Origin: Berberis thunbergii
Lineage: Eukaryota; Streptophyta; Magnoliopsida; Ranunculales; Berberidaceae
Direction: 5' to 3'
Assembly: GCA_003290165.1 (NCBI GenBank)
Contig: QNQO01000593.1
Span: 62,001-126,000, forward strand
DNA length: 64,000 nucleotides
In this document: positions 34,875-45,046 of the stretch, one piece after another
Layout of the letters: the number at the start of each line of letters is the position of its first letter
Numbering within the stretch: the first letter of the stretch is position 1
Translations under genes and position numbers: made by a program
Notes under the pieces: model-generated
Database searches by the model: none
Told to the model about the DNA's origin: nothing
The model's input: only the letters and a program-made list of their open reading frames with translations

Positions 34875-37452
34875 TTAGCCAGCCACGCTTGCCTCAGCCA
34901 TTTCTTGCTCAAGTGTGCTTGGGACGACTGGGTAGTACTTGTAATGAAGTTCACTAACATCACCTCCAAATACCTTCTTCCATCCATTTGGTCCAACATG
35001 GTAAACTAAAAACAGAAAACAATAGTACTAATTAAGTGCAGTTCTACATTTGCAGAGATAGCAAGAGTGATAGATCTGTGAGAGAGACTTTACCACTAGC
35101 AACTCCACCACTAGCTCCATCTCGGAATGTTGCATGGTAAATAGCTCGGGTAGCCAGCTCTGCGGCTTCATCAGCGGACATATCATACTTGTACCTGTTA
35201 GGAGAGTGATGACATGTTAGAAAGAAACAGCATACTAACACTAATACCATCCACTTGCAAATTGTCAGTGTGTAAAAGGTATACCCATTATCTAATACAC
35301 CATAAGCATATGGTGAACCAGATCCAACAGAGAATCGTGTTCCTTTTAGTCTCCCTCCTTCACTGTCCACATAGTACAATCCAGGCCCCTGGAGTCCAAA
35401 AAGTAAACAAAAACATGCTTTAGCTCAGCCAACAATCTGGGAACCTAGAGCCCTATTCAAATGAAGAAAACATTATGTGAAAGAACAATATAATTACCGT
35501 TTCATCCCATCCAGCAATCATAGTTCCAACGGATAGACCCATTCCACGATAAGAGTAGAGAATATTTGCCAACAACTTTGATGCCCCTGTCACTGAAATT
35601 CTTCGCTTGTTTGCCAATTCATGCAAGCGGCACTGGAAACGGAAAATGGAAACATAGATCCATTTTAGTGATCAAGGAGCAGATCCCAGAAGATTAAAAA
35701 AAATTTGAACATCCACTGGCAACCATCAGAAACATGAAAGTTCTCTATGGCTATGGGCCTCAAACAGATTTTAGGACGTCATTACAACAAACTTTGCCAA
35801 TAACCCTTTTGACTAATTTACTTGTGTAGGACGTGCTAATTGTGAGATTAAAGTTCAAGCAACACATAGTAGCACTCTAGCAGCATGTCAGTAGAAATAG
35901 AAAGGATCATGTTGATGATGTGCCACAAATCAATTTTGATGGTCTTAGTTACTACTAGGATAAATCATAAACCCGAGAACACCCTAGTAATAATGCAGCC
36001 AGCCGGTACATTGAAAAAACTATAGGGATAATTGGGTAAAAGTTTGACATTTATTTACCTTGATGCCCAAGTTTCTGTGCCAGAACTGGCAGTCTGCAGC
36101 TCCTCCGGCCATTGTGCCAAGCATATAAGGATTGATTTCAATGATTTTCTTCACCGACTGTGATGCTGCAATTATAGAAAAATATGATTTGTGAAACTTT
36201 TCATGAAACTTGCATGGATAGCTAGTGAATTGAAAAGAAATAAAGCATCTTCCATATTCTCTAAGCATAAGGTGATGCCAGATGGAACTATGTTCACTTT
36301 TCATCAAACGTTCAGGATGCCTCAATGCTAGTAAGGCAGGTACAAAAGCAGGATTAAGAGGGAGACTGTTCAAGTCAAACATGAAAGCCAGAGCAATCAA
36401 CAGTATATGTTACAACTGTCTGCCTGAACAGATAATCAATCTAAACTGAACACATGGATTTTCTAACATTTAAACCATTCTCTAATGCATGAAAAATATC
36501 ATAAGCATGACAGTTCAGTTTACAAAAATTAGTTATTGGGATTTTTGTCCAACGGATGAGGCTCTTGTTGACTGAAAGAAGTAAGAAAGGAATTTGATTA
36601 GAAATATCATAAATGAAAGGACTTTGTGCAAGGATGGTCCTGACAGTGAGGATATTATGTATCAGTGTATCACAATTAGCTCTTAACTTGTGGACCATAA
36701 GATTGTGTTAATAAGAAAAGCGTGTGACCAGGGAGAAAAGGGGGGCCTGATCACAAGCTGCAAAAATATACATCATATCAGATCATCTAATATCAATCTA
36801 AGTAGTTCATCCACAAAACAAAATGTCAGTAGTTCAGATTTATGCATGTTTCATGCTTGTTTTAGGAAAACCAAAGGAAGTGAGCATCTAGGTGCCTATT
36901 TAGAAAGGTTGATGATCCATTGCCTATAGGAACCAAAACAGTACACTCAGTTGAAGGAGAGACAAAAAAAGTTATTGTGTGCACATAATGAAACATGAAT
37001 TGCATTCTCGTGATGATGCCAATCTATTTGACAGCCAAATTATTTATTCAAGTATTTGCCAACAGACAAATCAACCAGTACAAGTCGAGTAAATACATAC
37101 AGATATATCCTCCCATGCTTGCTCGTGAGTCAGCTGCAACCATAACACCGTCCTTGAAAATGAAAGCAAGTGTTGTGGTACCTTTTGCTGGCTTCACCAT
37201 TTCTAGGGATTGCTTCTGGAACCCATCAAACTGAAACAGGGAGAAAAAAATTTACATCTCAAGGAGAAAATTTTCACCTCTTCTGTATTAATGTAAATGG
37301 AGATATTCAAAATAACAAGCCTCACAAAGAACTCACGTTAGTAGTATTAGGGAGCTCAAATGATGGAGGTGCCGAAACCCTACACCAAACTCATTGCTTT
37401 GGTCAAAGAGCGCAGAAGAAGATGACTCAAGACCACTGGTATCAAGCTTCAT
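34875..37452 (-). CDS. PBE1: 20S proteasome subunit beta type-5, seven coding exons, one-base frameshift in exon 1
   Basis: Coding exons on the minus strand are 37452-37337, 37230-37101, 36165-36059, 35632-35498, 35388-35285, 35194-35094 and 35005-34875. All junctions are GT-AG and in phase, for 274 residues. It encodes the chymotrypsin-like catalytic subunit of the 20S core. A propeptide ([10 protein letters not shown] onward) precedes [10 protein letters not shown], where the first Thr after Gly becomes the catalytic N-terminus. [30 protein letters not shown] and [12 protein letters not shown] are family hallmarks. In exon 1 the run at 37375-37377 (AAA on the plus strand) is one base short, breaking the frame within the propeptide; everything after it is intact. 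A non-coding leader exon probably ends at the donor at 39085. Confidence 0.93.
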
Positions 37453-37462
37453 GTTTATAAAC

Positions 37463-39084
37463 CTACCACCAAAAAGATTATCAATTTATAAAGACTTTAA
37501 AAAATTACAAAACTCTTGGATTAATTATCAGTATGATTTGGGGCTTCAATTATATTTGCATTCCCTTAGGCTGCAGTTGGTTTAAAAGAAAGAGGAAATA
37601 AATAACGGTCACAAAAGAAAGGGCGATGTGAAACAGAAAGGTATATATCTCAAAACTGTTCTTAAAAAAATAGAGATATCCAACCGATTGTTGCAAATCA
37701 CAAGTATCCCAAGGTCACTGAAGCATAATGGCATAGGAAAAATTAACCAACTCATGAACTACTCTATAACTTTAGTAAATTCCATGTTTGTATTTTCTCT
37801 TAGGGTAGTCTGTCTGCAGATTAGAAAATATGTAATCGGTACTCTCATTGGTCTTGTGATTACCTCTATCATTAGTTCATTTCAAATTAAGTGAATGCTA
37901 TTGCCTGTGTTTTGCTGATAAAAACAAAATAAAGGCGGCCGGTGGGGGGGGGAGGGGATTGGGTTGGTTGGAAGAAGTATTTCAAGGGTTCTTTTAAGAC
38001 TATACATTTATTTAAGGATAAGTTTGGTTGCAGCCTTGCAGAGAATTAAGTTCTCAAGAAAGTAGGGTGCATGGGGTGCATTTGTAAGCCTATTCCCCCA
38101 ATTTCTTATAACATCAGATATGATAATAACAGAGCAGGAAACCTATCATTCTCTACAGCAGAAGTAATGTTTGGGCCTATCAAGAATGAGAGAAGGTGTT
38201 CTTAATCAAAATGTTCACTCCAACACCTGGTGAACAATCAGTGGAACTAAGATTTCTATTTTGCTTGGTTGGTAAAAAGTCCCTCCTGACTATTCTCATG
38301 ACCCTTAAGGAGATCTAGAAATCAACGTGTTCATAGCAAGATGAGTGATTCTACACAGCGAGGAAACGGGCGAGGGGAGGGACGTGGCAGGGCGGGGACC
38401 GTCCACCCTGCTCGGGATGCGTGCCGTCATTTTTGGTGCGCGCATCCCAAGCGGGGTGGACGGTCCCCACCCCGCCACGTCCCTTCCCTCGCCCATTTCC
38501 TCGACATTTAGAATTCCCCTAGCAAGATACATGACTATAGGAGAAAGTTATGATGGCTATTTGTTAGGCTCTGTGGAAGGACAACAGCATTAGGCAGTTC
38601 AAAGACAGAACCTGAGTCCATTTAAAGACTTCCTATAGTATTGAAGCAACACCTGTAAAATCAATTGGGGATATTTCGCTTACAAGTTTCCTGTTCCACT
38701 AAAGTAGTCTAGTGATTGAACATCTATTTTCTCATGCCCTCACAAAATCCCCATACTCCATCCCCATCGTCCGACATTGCAAATCGGAAACTATCAATAC
38801 TATTTCAATTTAAGCTATATACAGGCAACAATACAGACCTTAGAAGACACTAATGAAACAAGAGATACAGAATTAATGAGATTTCTAACTATAGAGATCA
38901 TGCAAGCAAAGCAAACGAACGTAAACCCTAGAAATCAAATTGCAAAGATGTAAAGTCTAGTAACCTAAGTTGATTGTGGAGACAAACACAACAACAAGTA
39001 ACATAGATGAGATCGATCAATAGATGATAATGATGAATCGCTTCGTGAATTAAAATAAAAATCGAAGAAATCAAAACATCTTAC
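37463..39084 (-). other. Leader intron of the proteasome beta-5 gene
   Basis: Inferred from the donor at 39085 and the acceptor before the ATG. It holds the foldback repeat at 38348-38515, a poly(G) stretch at about 37940-37960 and otherwise AT-rich DNA. No coding frame in it resembles a known protein. Confidence 0.5.
38348..38515. repeat. GC-rich foldback (hairpin) repeat, copy 1
   Basis: The core, 38359-38503, is a near-perfect inverted repeat. One arm starts CGAGGAAACGGGCGAGG and runs to GATGCGTGCC; the other reads back from GCGCGCATCCC to CATTTCCTCG. Arms are about 65 bases with a loop of about 12. The outer flanks ATTCTACACAG and ACATTTAGAAT extend the symmetry. It is very GC-rich in AT-rich surroundings and has no coding function. 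Confidence 0.85.
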
Positions 39085-39240
39085 CTTTGAAACGAAGCAC
39101 AGATAGAGAGACAATAACAAATTGAGGACTGGTTTCAGAGATCTTAATAAAAAGAAGAGACCGGGCGTCTTGAGGGGCAAGAAATACTTGACCGATCCGT
39201 CATAACGTTGACTTGACTTTTCTTGAAGCATCTACTTAGG
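39085..39240 (-). promoter_or_regulatory. PBE1: Probable non-coding leader exon of the proteasome beta-5 gene
   Basis: The minus strand reads CGTTTCAAAG then GTAAGATG at 39085, a good donor. A matching acceptor (GGTGGTAG) lies at 37463, ten bases before the start codon region. The exon is CT-rich, like many plant leaders, and its 5' end is not defined. The intron it implies is 1.6 kb long and contains a GC-rich foldback repeat. Confidence 0.55.
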
Positions 39241-39371
39241 TCAAGGAATGTGATTTCTCGAAAAAAAAAAAAAAATGTCGAAATTTTACTTAATATTTCT
39301 ATTTTTTTTAGCTACCAAAATTTATTTTGAAACCAAAATATTAATTTCTTTTCGTTGGTCAATCTCAATGT

Positions 39372-39528
39372 CGAGGAAACGGGCGAGGAAATGAGCGAGG
39401 AGAGTGACGTGGTGGGGTGGGAGCCGTCCACCCTGCTCGGGATGAGCGTACAAAAAATTGTGACACGCATCCCGAGCGGAGTGGACGGCTCCCACCCCGC
39501 CACGTCACTCTCCTCACTCATTTCCTCG
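39372..39528. repeat. GC-rich foldback (hairpin) repeat, copy 2
   Basis: Same structure as copy 1: CGAGGAAACGGGCGAGG at the left, CTCATTTCCTCG at the right, and the shared inner block CCGTCCACCCTGCTCGGGAT with its complement. The left arm carries an extra 12-base duplication near its outer end, so the arms are not equal. It lies upstream of the proteasome leader exon. Confidence 0.85.
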
Positions 39529-39768
39529 CTATCTAGCCTCACTCAATTTAGTTTAGTATTAAAATTTTGTTATCTAAGTGATTCTTATGCAATATATAGT
39601 TTGTATGACATTACGAGTATCGTGATATTTTTTATATAATATGTAAAAATTTAAAATGTTTAATTTGTATTGATAACTTTAAAATTACAATTAAAATTTT
39701 TATGTTTTTTTTATGCACAATGAAATGTTTCATTAGATATAACAGGTCCGGCATAACGTTAAAGAGAA

Positions 39769-39835
39769 ATTCTAAATGTCGAGGAAACGAGCGAGGAAAA
39801 TGAACGGCTTTCACCTCGCCACCTCATTTCCCTCG
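39769..39835. repeat. GC-rich foldback repeat, internally deleted copy 3
   Basis: ATTCTAAATGTCGAGGAAAC opens it and CATTTCCCTCG closes it. The inner halves of both arms and the loop are missing, leaving a 56-bp core. Confidence 0.75.
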
Positions 39836-39896
39836 AATGAACAAGTAACAAGTCTGTTATAACGTTGACTTTCGAAAGAAAAAAATGGACGACGTT

Positions 39897-39901
39897 AAAA
39901 A
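39897..39901 (-). terminator. Pol III terminator of tRNA-Leu
   Basis: On the minus strand TTTTT begins one base after the discriminator-proximal cytosine, directly downstream of the tRNA. Confidence 0.8.
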
Positions 39902-39902
39902 G

Positions 39903-39985
39903 TGCTGGCTATGGGGTTCGAACCCATGCGCACTTCTGTGCAGAAGATCTTAAGTCTTCCCCCTTGACCTCTCGGGCAAACCAGC
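39903..39985 (-). tRNA. tRNA-Leu (anticodon UAA)
   Basis: The minus strand starts GCTGGTTTGCCCGAGAGG and ends with the T arm GGGTTCGAACCC and acceptor strand AGCCAGC plus discriminator A. The acceptor stem pairs over seven positions with one G-T wobble. The anticodon stem-loop GAAGA-CTTAAGA-TCTTC gives UAA. A long variable arm is present, as expected for class II tRNA-Leu. At 83 nt without an intron it looks functional. Confidence 0.95.
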
Positions 39986-40256
39986 TGGTGGAAAATCAGT
40001 TTATATAAAAACTTTCTTGGATTGCTATTATCTATAAGGGCAATTACTTTGTAACACCTCCAATGTTTCGGACTTCCAAAATGCCCTCACCTTTTAAATA
40101 TATTCACAACTTTTTTTCTTCTTTTTTTTTCATATATTTTGAATTTCATCTCTTATTAGTGGAATCTTGGAAATTTTGTATTTGTGTCAAATGAAGTTAA
40201 GTATTCAGTAGAAATTTATCTACTTGTGTGGAATCTCATTCCATGTAAACTAACTA

Positions 40257-42709
40257 TTTTTTTTTTTTTTTGGAAAGCGAGCGAGGTTATTTAAGATCCC
40301 CGAACCTTAGAAATGAAAAAAGATGATGATAAAGTTTACAATCCCTCATACGTTCACTCGTTACAGCGTCCACAGGACAAAAAACTTGCTTCAAATCTTC
40401 AACAAGGAACCTAAGTAGTTCTAGAATCACCGTCTCCAAGTTGGGGTGTAACCCTGCAAAATGTTCTGCTACTAAGGTAGTTGCATGATAGACCTGCCAT
40501 AACTTTTCTTCCTCATAAGTACCAATCAATCCGTTAATCACTCTCATGACGTGAGTTATACCTAACGTGGGCCCTAGGATGTATGAGAAGTCGGTGTAAG
40601 GGTACGATCCACATTGAATCATGATATAAAAACCATTGAATGCTAGCACGAATCGAGCATCCAGACAAGGTGCTAATAGGCAGTTGCAATCTACTTGTAG
40701 TATCATCATCAGTTACCTGAATTTAGGATTTGTCTACTTGCTTCGAGAGGACCTTCGAGGAACATATGACGTGGGAAACTGGAATGTGGTAACCTCACGT
40801 TCTTCTTCACTAGTGTTTTGCGCCACATTTGCTGCTTCCTCTTCAAGTGAAGTTTGAATTTCAGCGACCAATGCATCCTTACCTATTTTTGCAATTGCTG
40901 AATGCAAACCCTTAACGGCTTGGGGTGTTAGGCAATCCATGAGTGTTGTGGGATCTTCCCCCAGTCCTCTTATACCAGCGATAGCACGAAGCACATCCAC
41001 TACTTGCATTGGGTTTTCCTTTGAGGTAGATATGGGGGTGGACAGGCCTGGCTCTGCTTCTACGTCAGCGTCTAAATCCGCAACCTGAATCGCCGTTTCA
41101 ATCCCATTGGGTGAGTAACCTGCATTGTTCTTCTTACTGTTTTCTCCCACTTCTAATGTTTGCTCGCTCCCCAGGTTTATGGTAGGTGTATCTTGTCCTG
41201 ATCCAGCAAGCTTACAGCCTGGTTCTGCAATTATTTCTTGCCCCTTCTCATTTCCTTTTTATTCTGATTCAGCCATGTATTATTCTCCTCTTCCATAACA
41301 ACAATTGCAGGTTCCTCCATATCTTGTGTTGCACTTTGTTGTGTTACATCAGCCACTACGTCTTGCCCTTGTTCAAGATTCTGTCTACTTTCTACATTGG
41401 TAGTATGAGCAACATTGCTTGGTTTAGAAGGAGCACTCGTGCCCATTGGTTGCGAAGTTTTCTTTGGCACGAATGAATGCTTCCCTGACGCCACAATCCA
41501 GCCCTCATTCTTCGCAGGCTCATCTTCTTCTTTATTCTTTTCTCGCCAAACTTGTACAATGGGTTGACTAGTTGCCTTGCTATTAGGGCAGCTCTTGTTG
41601 TTGTGTCCAAACCATTTACAAATTGTACATTTCGTAGGTTACCATGCATATTCGACATCTACATTCAATAGTTTCTCATTGATTTCAATAGGAATCGCCT
41701 TTGGAAGTTGACTACTAGCATCAATTTCCACACAAACCCGAGCAAAAGACAATCTTGTTTTCTCTTCGGTTGCCTTGTCAAGCATGAGAGGAATGCCTAT
41801 AACACTAGCAATCTTTTGTAGACCCTCGGGGTTCCACATGAACAGCGGTACCTTTCTTAAAGTAACCCAAATCGGGATAGAATTCAATATCTGATTTTCT
41901 CCTTCTAAACTAGGTGTCCATGGCCTTATAATAAACAACCTACTCGCAATATGTATAGATCATGTTTCCAGCACCTTACTACAGGTTGTATCGCCCCTAA
42001 ACTTGAACAAGAACGTATGTTCTCCATGCAACATCGTCTCAAAGTTGCTGGTACCCCATGCACGACTCAAAGACTCCTTTACAAACCCAAACGCAAGTCG
42101 TTTGCCTACGAATCTGCCCACCACCAGCTGTTCACATTCTTCAATACATTTTTCAAACTCTGCCACATTCACATGAACACCTTTCTTTCCTGCAATCATC
42201 GTCGACTGCTCAAACTTAAGTTTGGTTATGCCGGTGTTAATGTTTTGTTTAAGTTTAGACGCCCAATCCATGTACTGAGCAGATCTTGGTTTCTGGACAG
42301 GTTCTACGTATGTGCTCGCAGTTTGTATTGGTCCATTACTGACTGTATTTGTAGTTTGTAAATCAGCAGGCGGTGTTGAACTTACAGTATGTGCTGAAAT
42401 ATTGCAGTTAGCATCATCTGTATTCTTCATTGCACTCTCCGCTTCTTTTTCATTAGCACATGGCAGTTGCACCCCTTGAAACCCTAGGTCGTTAAGGAGA
42501 TGCAAAAACGCATCTTTGTTTGTGTTACTCAACGCTACAAGATCTGATCTTAGATCATCAGGCAACGACTTCATTGCAGCCGCAACTCGGTCCTTCACCT
42601 CCCCTGTTCCAGTCGACATATGGCAAGGATCAGATCCCCTATTGCGTTCTTGAGTCTCTCCACGAGGGAGGATGGACAGACTTGGGGGTTGCGAAGGAGT
42701 TGTGGTCAT
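40257..42709 (-). mobile_element. L1 LINE copy A with ORF1 but no ORF2
   Basis: The T-run at 40257-40271 is the poly(A) end of a minus-strand element. ORF1 lies at 42709-40734, and only about 460 bases of tail separate it from the poly(A), so endonuclease and RT are absent. The terminal about 95 bases recur as the antisense insertion in the gypsy RT at 4742-4832, which confirms this as a mobile L1 3' end. I could not find a target duplication, and the 5' boundary beyond 42709 is undefined. Confidence 0.75.
40734..42709 (-). pseudogene. ORF1 of LINE copy A (DUF4283, zinc knuckle)
   Basis: Reading on the minus strand, an N-terminal polar region starts at MTTTPSQPPS. It is followed by a DUF4283 RNA-binding core (GRFVGKRLAFGFVKESL, FLFKFRGDTTCSKVLE, then a TGA, then LFIIRPWTPSL, IPIWVTLRKVPLFMWNPEGL). 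A TAA follows EYAW at about 41640, and the same frame continues into the CX2CX4HX4C knuckle CTICKWFGHNNKSC. The acidic, poorly conserved tail runs to the basic end SYVPRRSSRSK near 40734. In plant L1 elements this protein coats the RNA. Three or more stops make it a pseudogene. Confidence 0.82.
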
Positions 42710-43827
42710 CCTTGTTCGATCAGGCCCTCAAGAGTCATGGAGTTTCTTCCTTTCTTGCGTAAAAGCACAGAGCTATCACCTTCTTTGGCAAGATCTTCCA
42801 ACCTTTTCACAGTTTCAGTTCACTGCATGCATAGGACCTTGTACAGTCGTTGGGTTCGAGCCCTAGGTGACTCGAATCGATAGTTTATTTTTGTATGCAT
42901 TGTTTACTTGATTAATCACATCTTTTCTATAAGTTTATTTTGATATAGTTTATTTTGATATACTTGATTAATCACATCTTTTTTTATATAGTTTATTTGT
43001 GAAAGATTTTCCAAAGTCACATTCCTTTTTCCCCTTATCTCATTTTTTCGAGATCAAATGCACCAAAACTTTCAGATTTTCCAATGCTTCCCCTAATCCC
43101 CAGTCGTGTAATTGCAAATATATGACAAAATACTAAAATGTTTTACCACACCGTCACTAATACTAGCAAAATGTTGATAACACCAATCAACTTTTCAATC
43201 CCTAACCACATGGATCCAAATCAACTTTTTGATAGTCCATTCAACAATCCTACTGCTGAAAGATTGTTCCACCCAAACGAAATAAAGAGGAGCAACAGGC
43301 CAACATCACATGCAAAAGTACCAAAAATCAACCCTATCCATCCCCACCTTGATATAGCCTCACATATAACTCACTAGACTTACACATAGTGGAAGGGAAA
43401 GACTACAAAACAGGCAAACGTTGCAGGCCCTCTCATCAAACCCATGTCCATCTTCTATATAGTTACCTGGAGGTGAGTTGTAGGGGTGTGTATAAACTTT
43501 TCAAGATGCTTAACCATCAAATGGTATTAACTCAAATTTGCCTGAGGTCTAATTGCACCAAGGTGTAGAGATGAATCATAGAGTTGAGAATCCTACACGC
43601 AGGTATCTCTAATCCATCACATTCATGAAACTAAAATTCATGGACATATATCGAACGATGACTAAAGAGGTACACTTGGTACTAAATGGAAATATTAAAC
43701 GGCACTGGGCACCCCTTCTCACAAAAAACCAAAACAATTCAAAAACACTCCGAAGGGTCAGAACTCAGAAGAGAAGGAAAAACTCTAAACACTCAGTAGA
43801 GATCGGAAAAGAAGGCAAAGAAAAAGA
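42710..43827. other. Spacer between LINE copy A and the KAI2-like copy
   Basis: The first 150-200 bases may be LINE 5' UTR. A partly repeated motif, ATAGTTTATTT-GATATA/CTTGATTAATCACATCTTTT, occurs twice at about 42900-42990. The last 100 bases are the leader of the KAI2-like copy. No other gene is seen. Confidence 0.5.
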
Positions 43828-44903
43828 ATGGGGATACTGGAGGAGGCACACAACCTGAGAGTCCTGGCCGGGGGAGGGCAAGAGGGTCATCATGCTGGCC
43901 CATGGGTTCGGCACGGATCAGTCGGCTTGGAAACACCTGGTCCCACATCTAATCAACGACTACCGTGTGATCCTCTTCGACCAGATAGGGGCTGGCCCTA
44001 CTAACCCCGACTACTTCGACTTCGACCGTTATTCCACACTTGATGGCTATGCCTATGATCTCCTCGCCATTCTTGAAGAGCTGCAGATTGATTCTTGTAT
44101 CTATGTTGGCCACTCCGTCTCCGGTGTTGTCGGTCTCATCGCTTCTATTAATCGCCCTGACCTTTTCACCAAACTGATCCTCCTCTCCGCCTCTCCTCGG
44201 TATGTTGCCTGAACTATGATCCATGCACATGCAACACTCCTGTTGACTCTTGTTTATTGCTTTTGTTACAAGAACAACTTCGTCGAAATGGCTGTTTAAC
44301 TGGTGCTAACTTAGTTGATGGACTCGTAATATAGTATTATTTATTTAAGATTTTAATCCGAATCCAGCATGAGACATTTATTGGTTTTGGAATTCAATAA
44401 AAATCTTTTTCCATCTTTAAAAAAATCATTTCGCATGTAGATTAATTTTTGCAATGTTTACTAAAATTACACAACTTGTGTGAATTCTAGGTATTTGAAT
44501 GATGAGGACTACTACGGAGGATTTGAGCAAGAAGATTTGGACCAGTTGTTCGAAGAAATGAAGTCGAATTACAAGGCATGGTGCTCCGGGTTCGCGCCAT
44601 TAGTGTTGGGAGGAGATATGGATTCAATAGCTGTACAAGAATTCAGTAGGACGTTATTCAATATACGACCAGATATAGCCTTGAGCATAGCACAGACAGT
44701 ATTTCAGAGCGATTTCCGGCATGTGCTTGGATCTTGCTACTTGGCTGTGCCAGTTGTGGTGGCTGAGTACTTGCATAAGCATCTAGGGTGTGAGTCCATC
44801 ATGGAGGTGATGATGTCGGATGGGCATATACCGCAGCTGAGCTCGCGCAGATATTGTGATTCCGGTGCTGCTACGGCACATTAGGTGTGATATTGAAGCT
44901 TGA
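43828..44903 (+). pseudogene. KAI2: KAI2/D14-like alpha/beta hydrolase, frameshifted and lacking the catalytic Asp segment
   Basis: Exon 1 is 43828-44199 and exon 2 is 44491-44903, the two-exon layout of KAI2. Conserved blocks are [36 protein letters not shown], the nucleophile elbow [36 protein letters not shown] and DGHIPQLSS with the catalytic His. KAI2 receptors bind karrikin-type ligands and signal through MAX2. Three defects are visible. There is an extra G in the run at 43870-43874. The stretch normally ending QSxKD before [12 protein letters not shown] is replaced by SCY, so about 12 residues including the catalytic Asp are gone. There is one extra base at 44846-44849; the correct C-terminus continues in the shifted frame to the TGA at 44901-44903. 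It is probably a pseudogene. Confidence 0.8.
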
Positions 44904-45034
44904 TGACTCGTTGCTTGTTTAGTTGGTGATGTATTTGTATGGTCTATCTTATGGACTACTTGGAGGTTATGTTATTTAGGTTGATTTGTTTAATAAATAA
45001 TTAAATGATCTCCTTACTCCTTAGAGTTAATAAT

Positions 45035-45046
45035 CTCAAATAGAAA
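45035..45046. repeat. Left target duplication of LINE copy B
   Basis: TCTCAAATAGAA lies directly before the T-run that marks the poly(A) end, and recurs at 47716-47727. Confidence 0.7.

Noticed and set aside
38305..39542. Open frames on both strands through the foldback repeats (for example 38345-38593 and 39355-39639)
   Set aside because: They exist because the foldbacks are GC-rich and poor in stop codons. The two arms give mirror-image translations and no protein family is recognised.
40287..40709. A 140-codon minus-strand frame as a host gene
   Set aside because: It lies inside the 3' part of LINE copy A, and its end overlaps the L1 tail found again in the gypsy RT.
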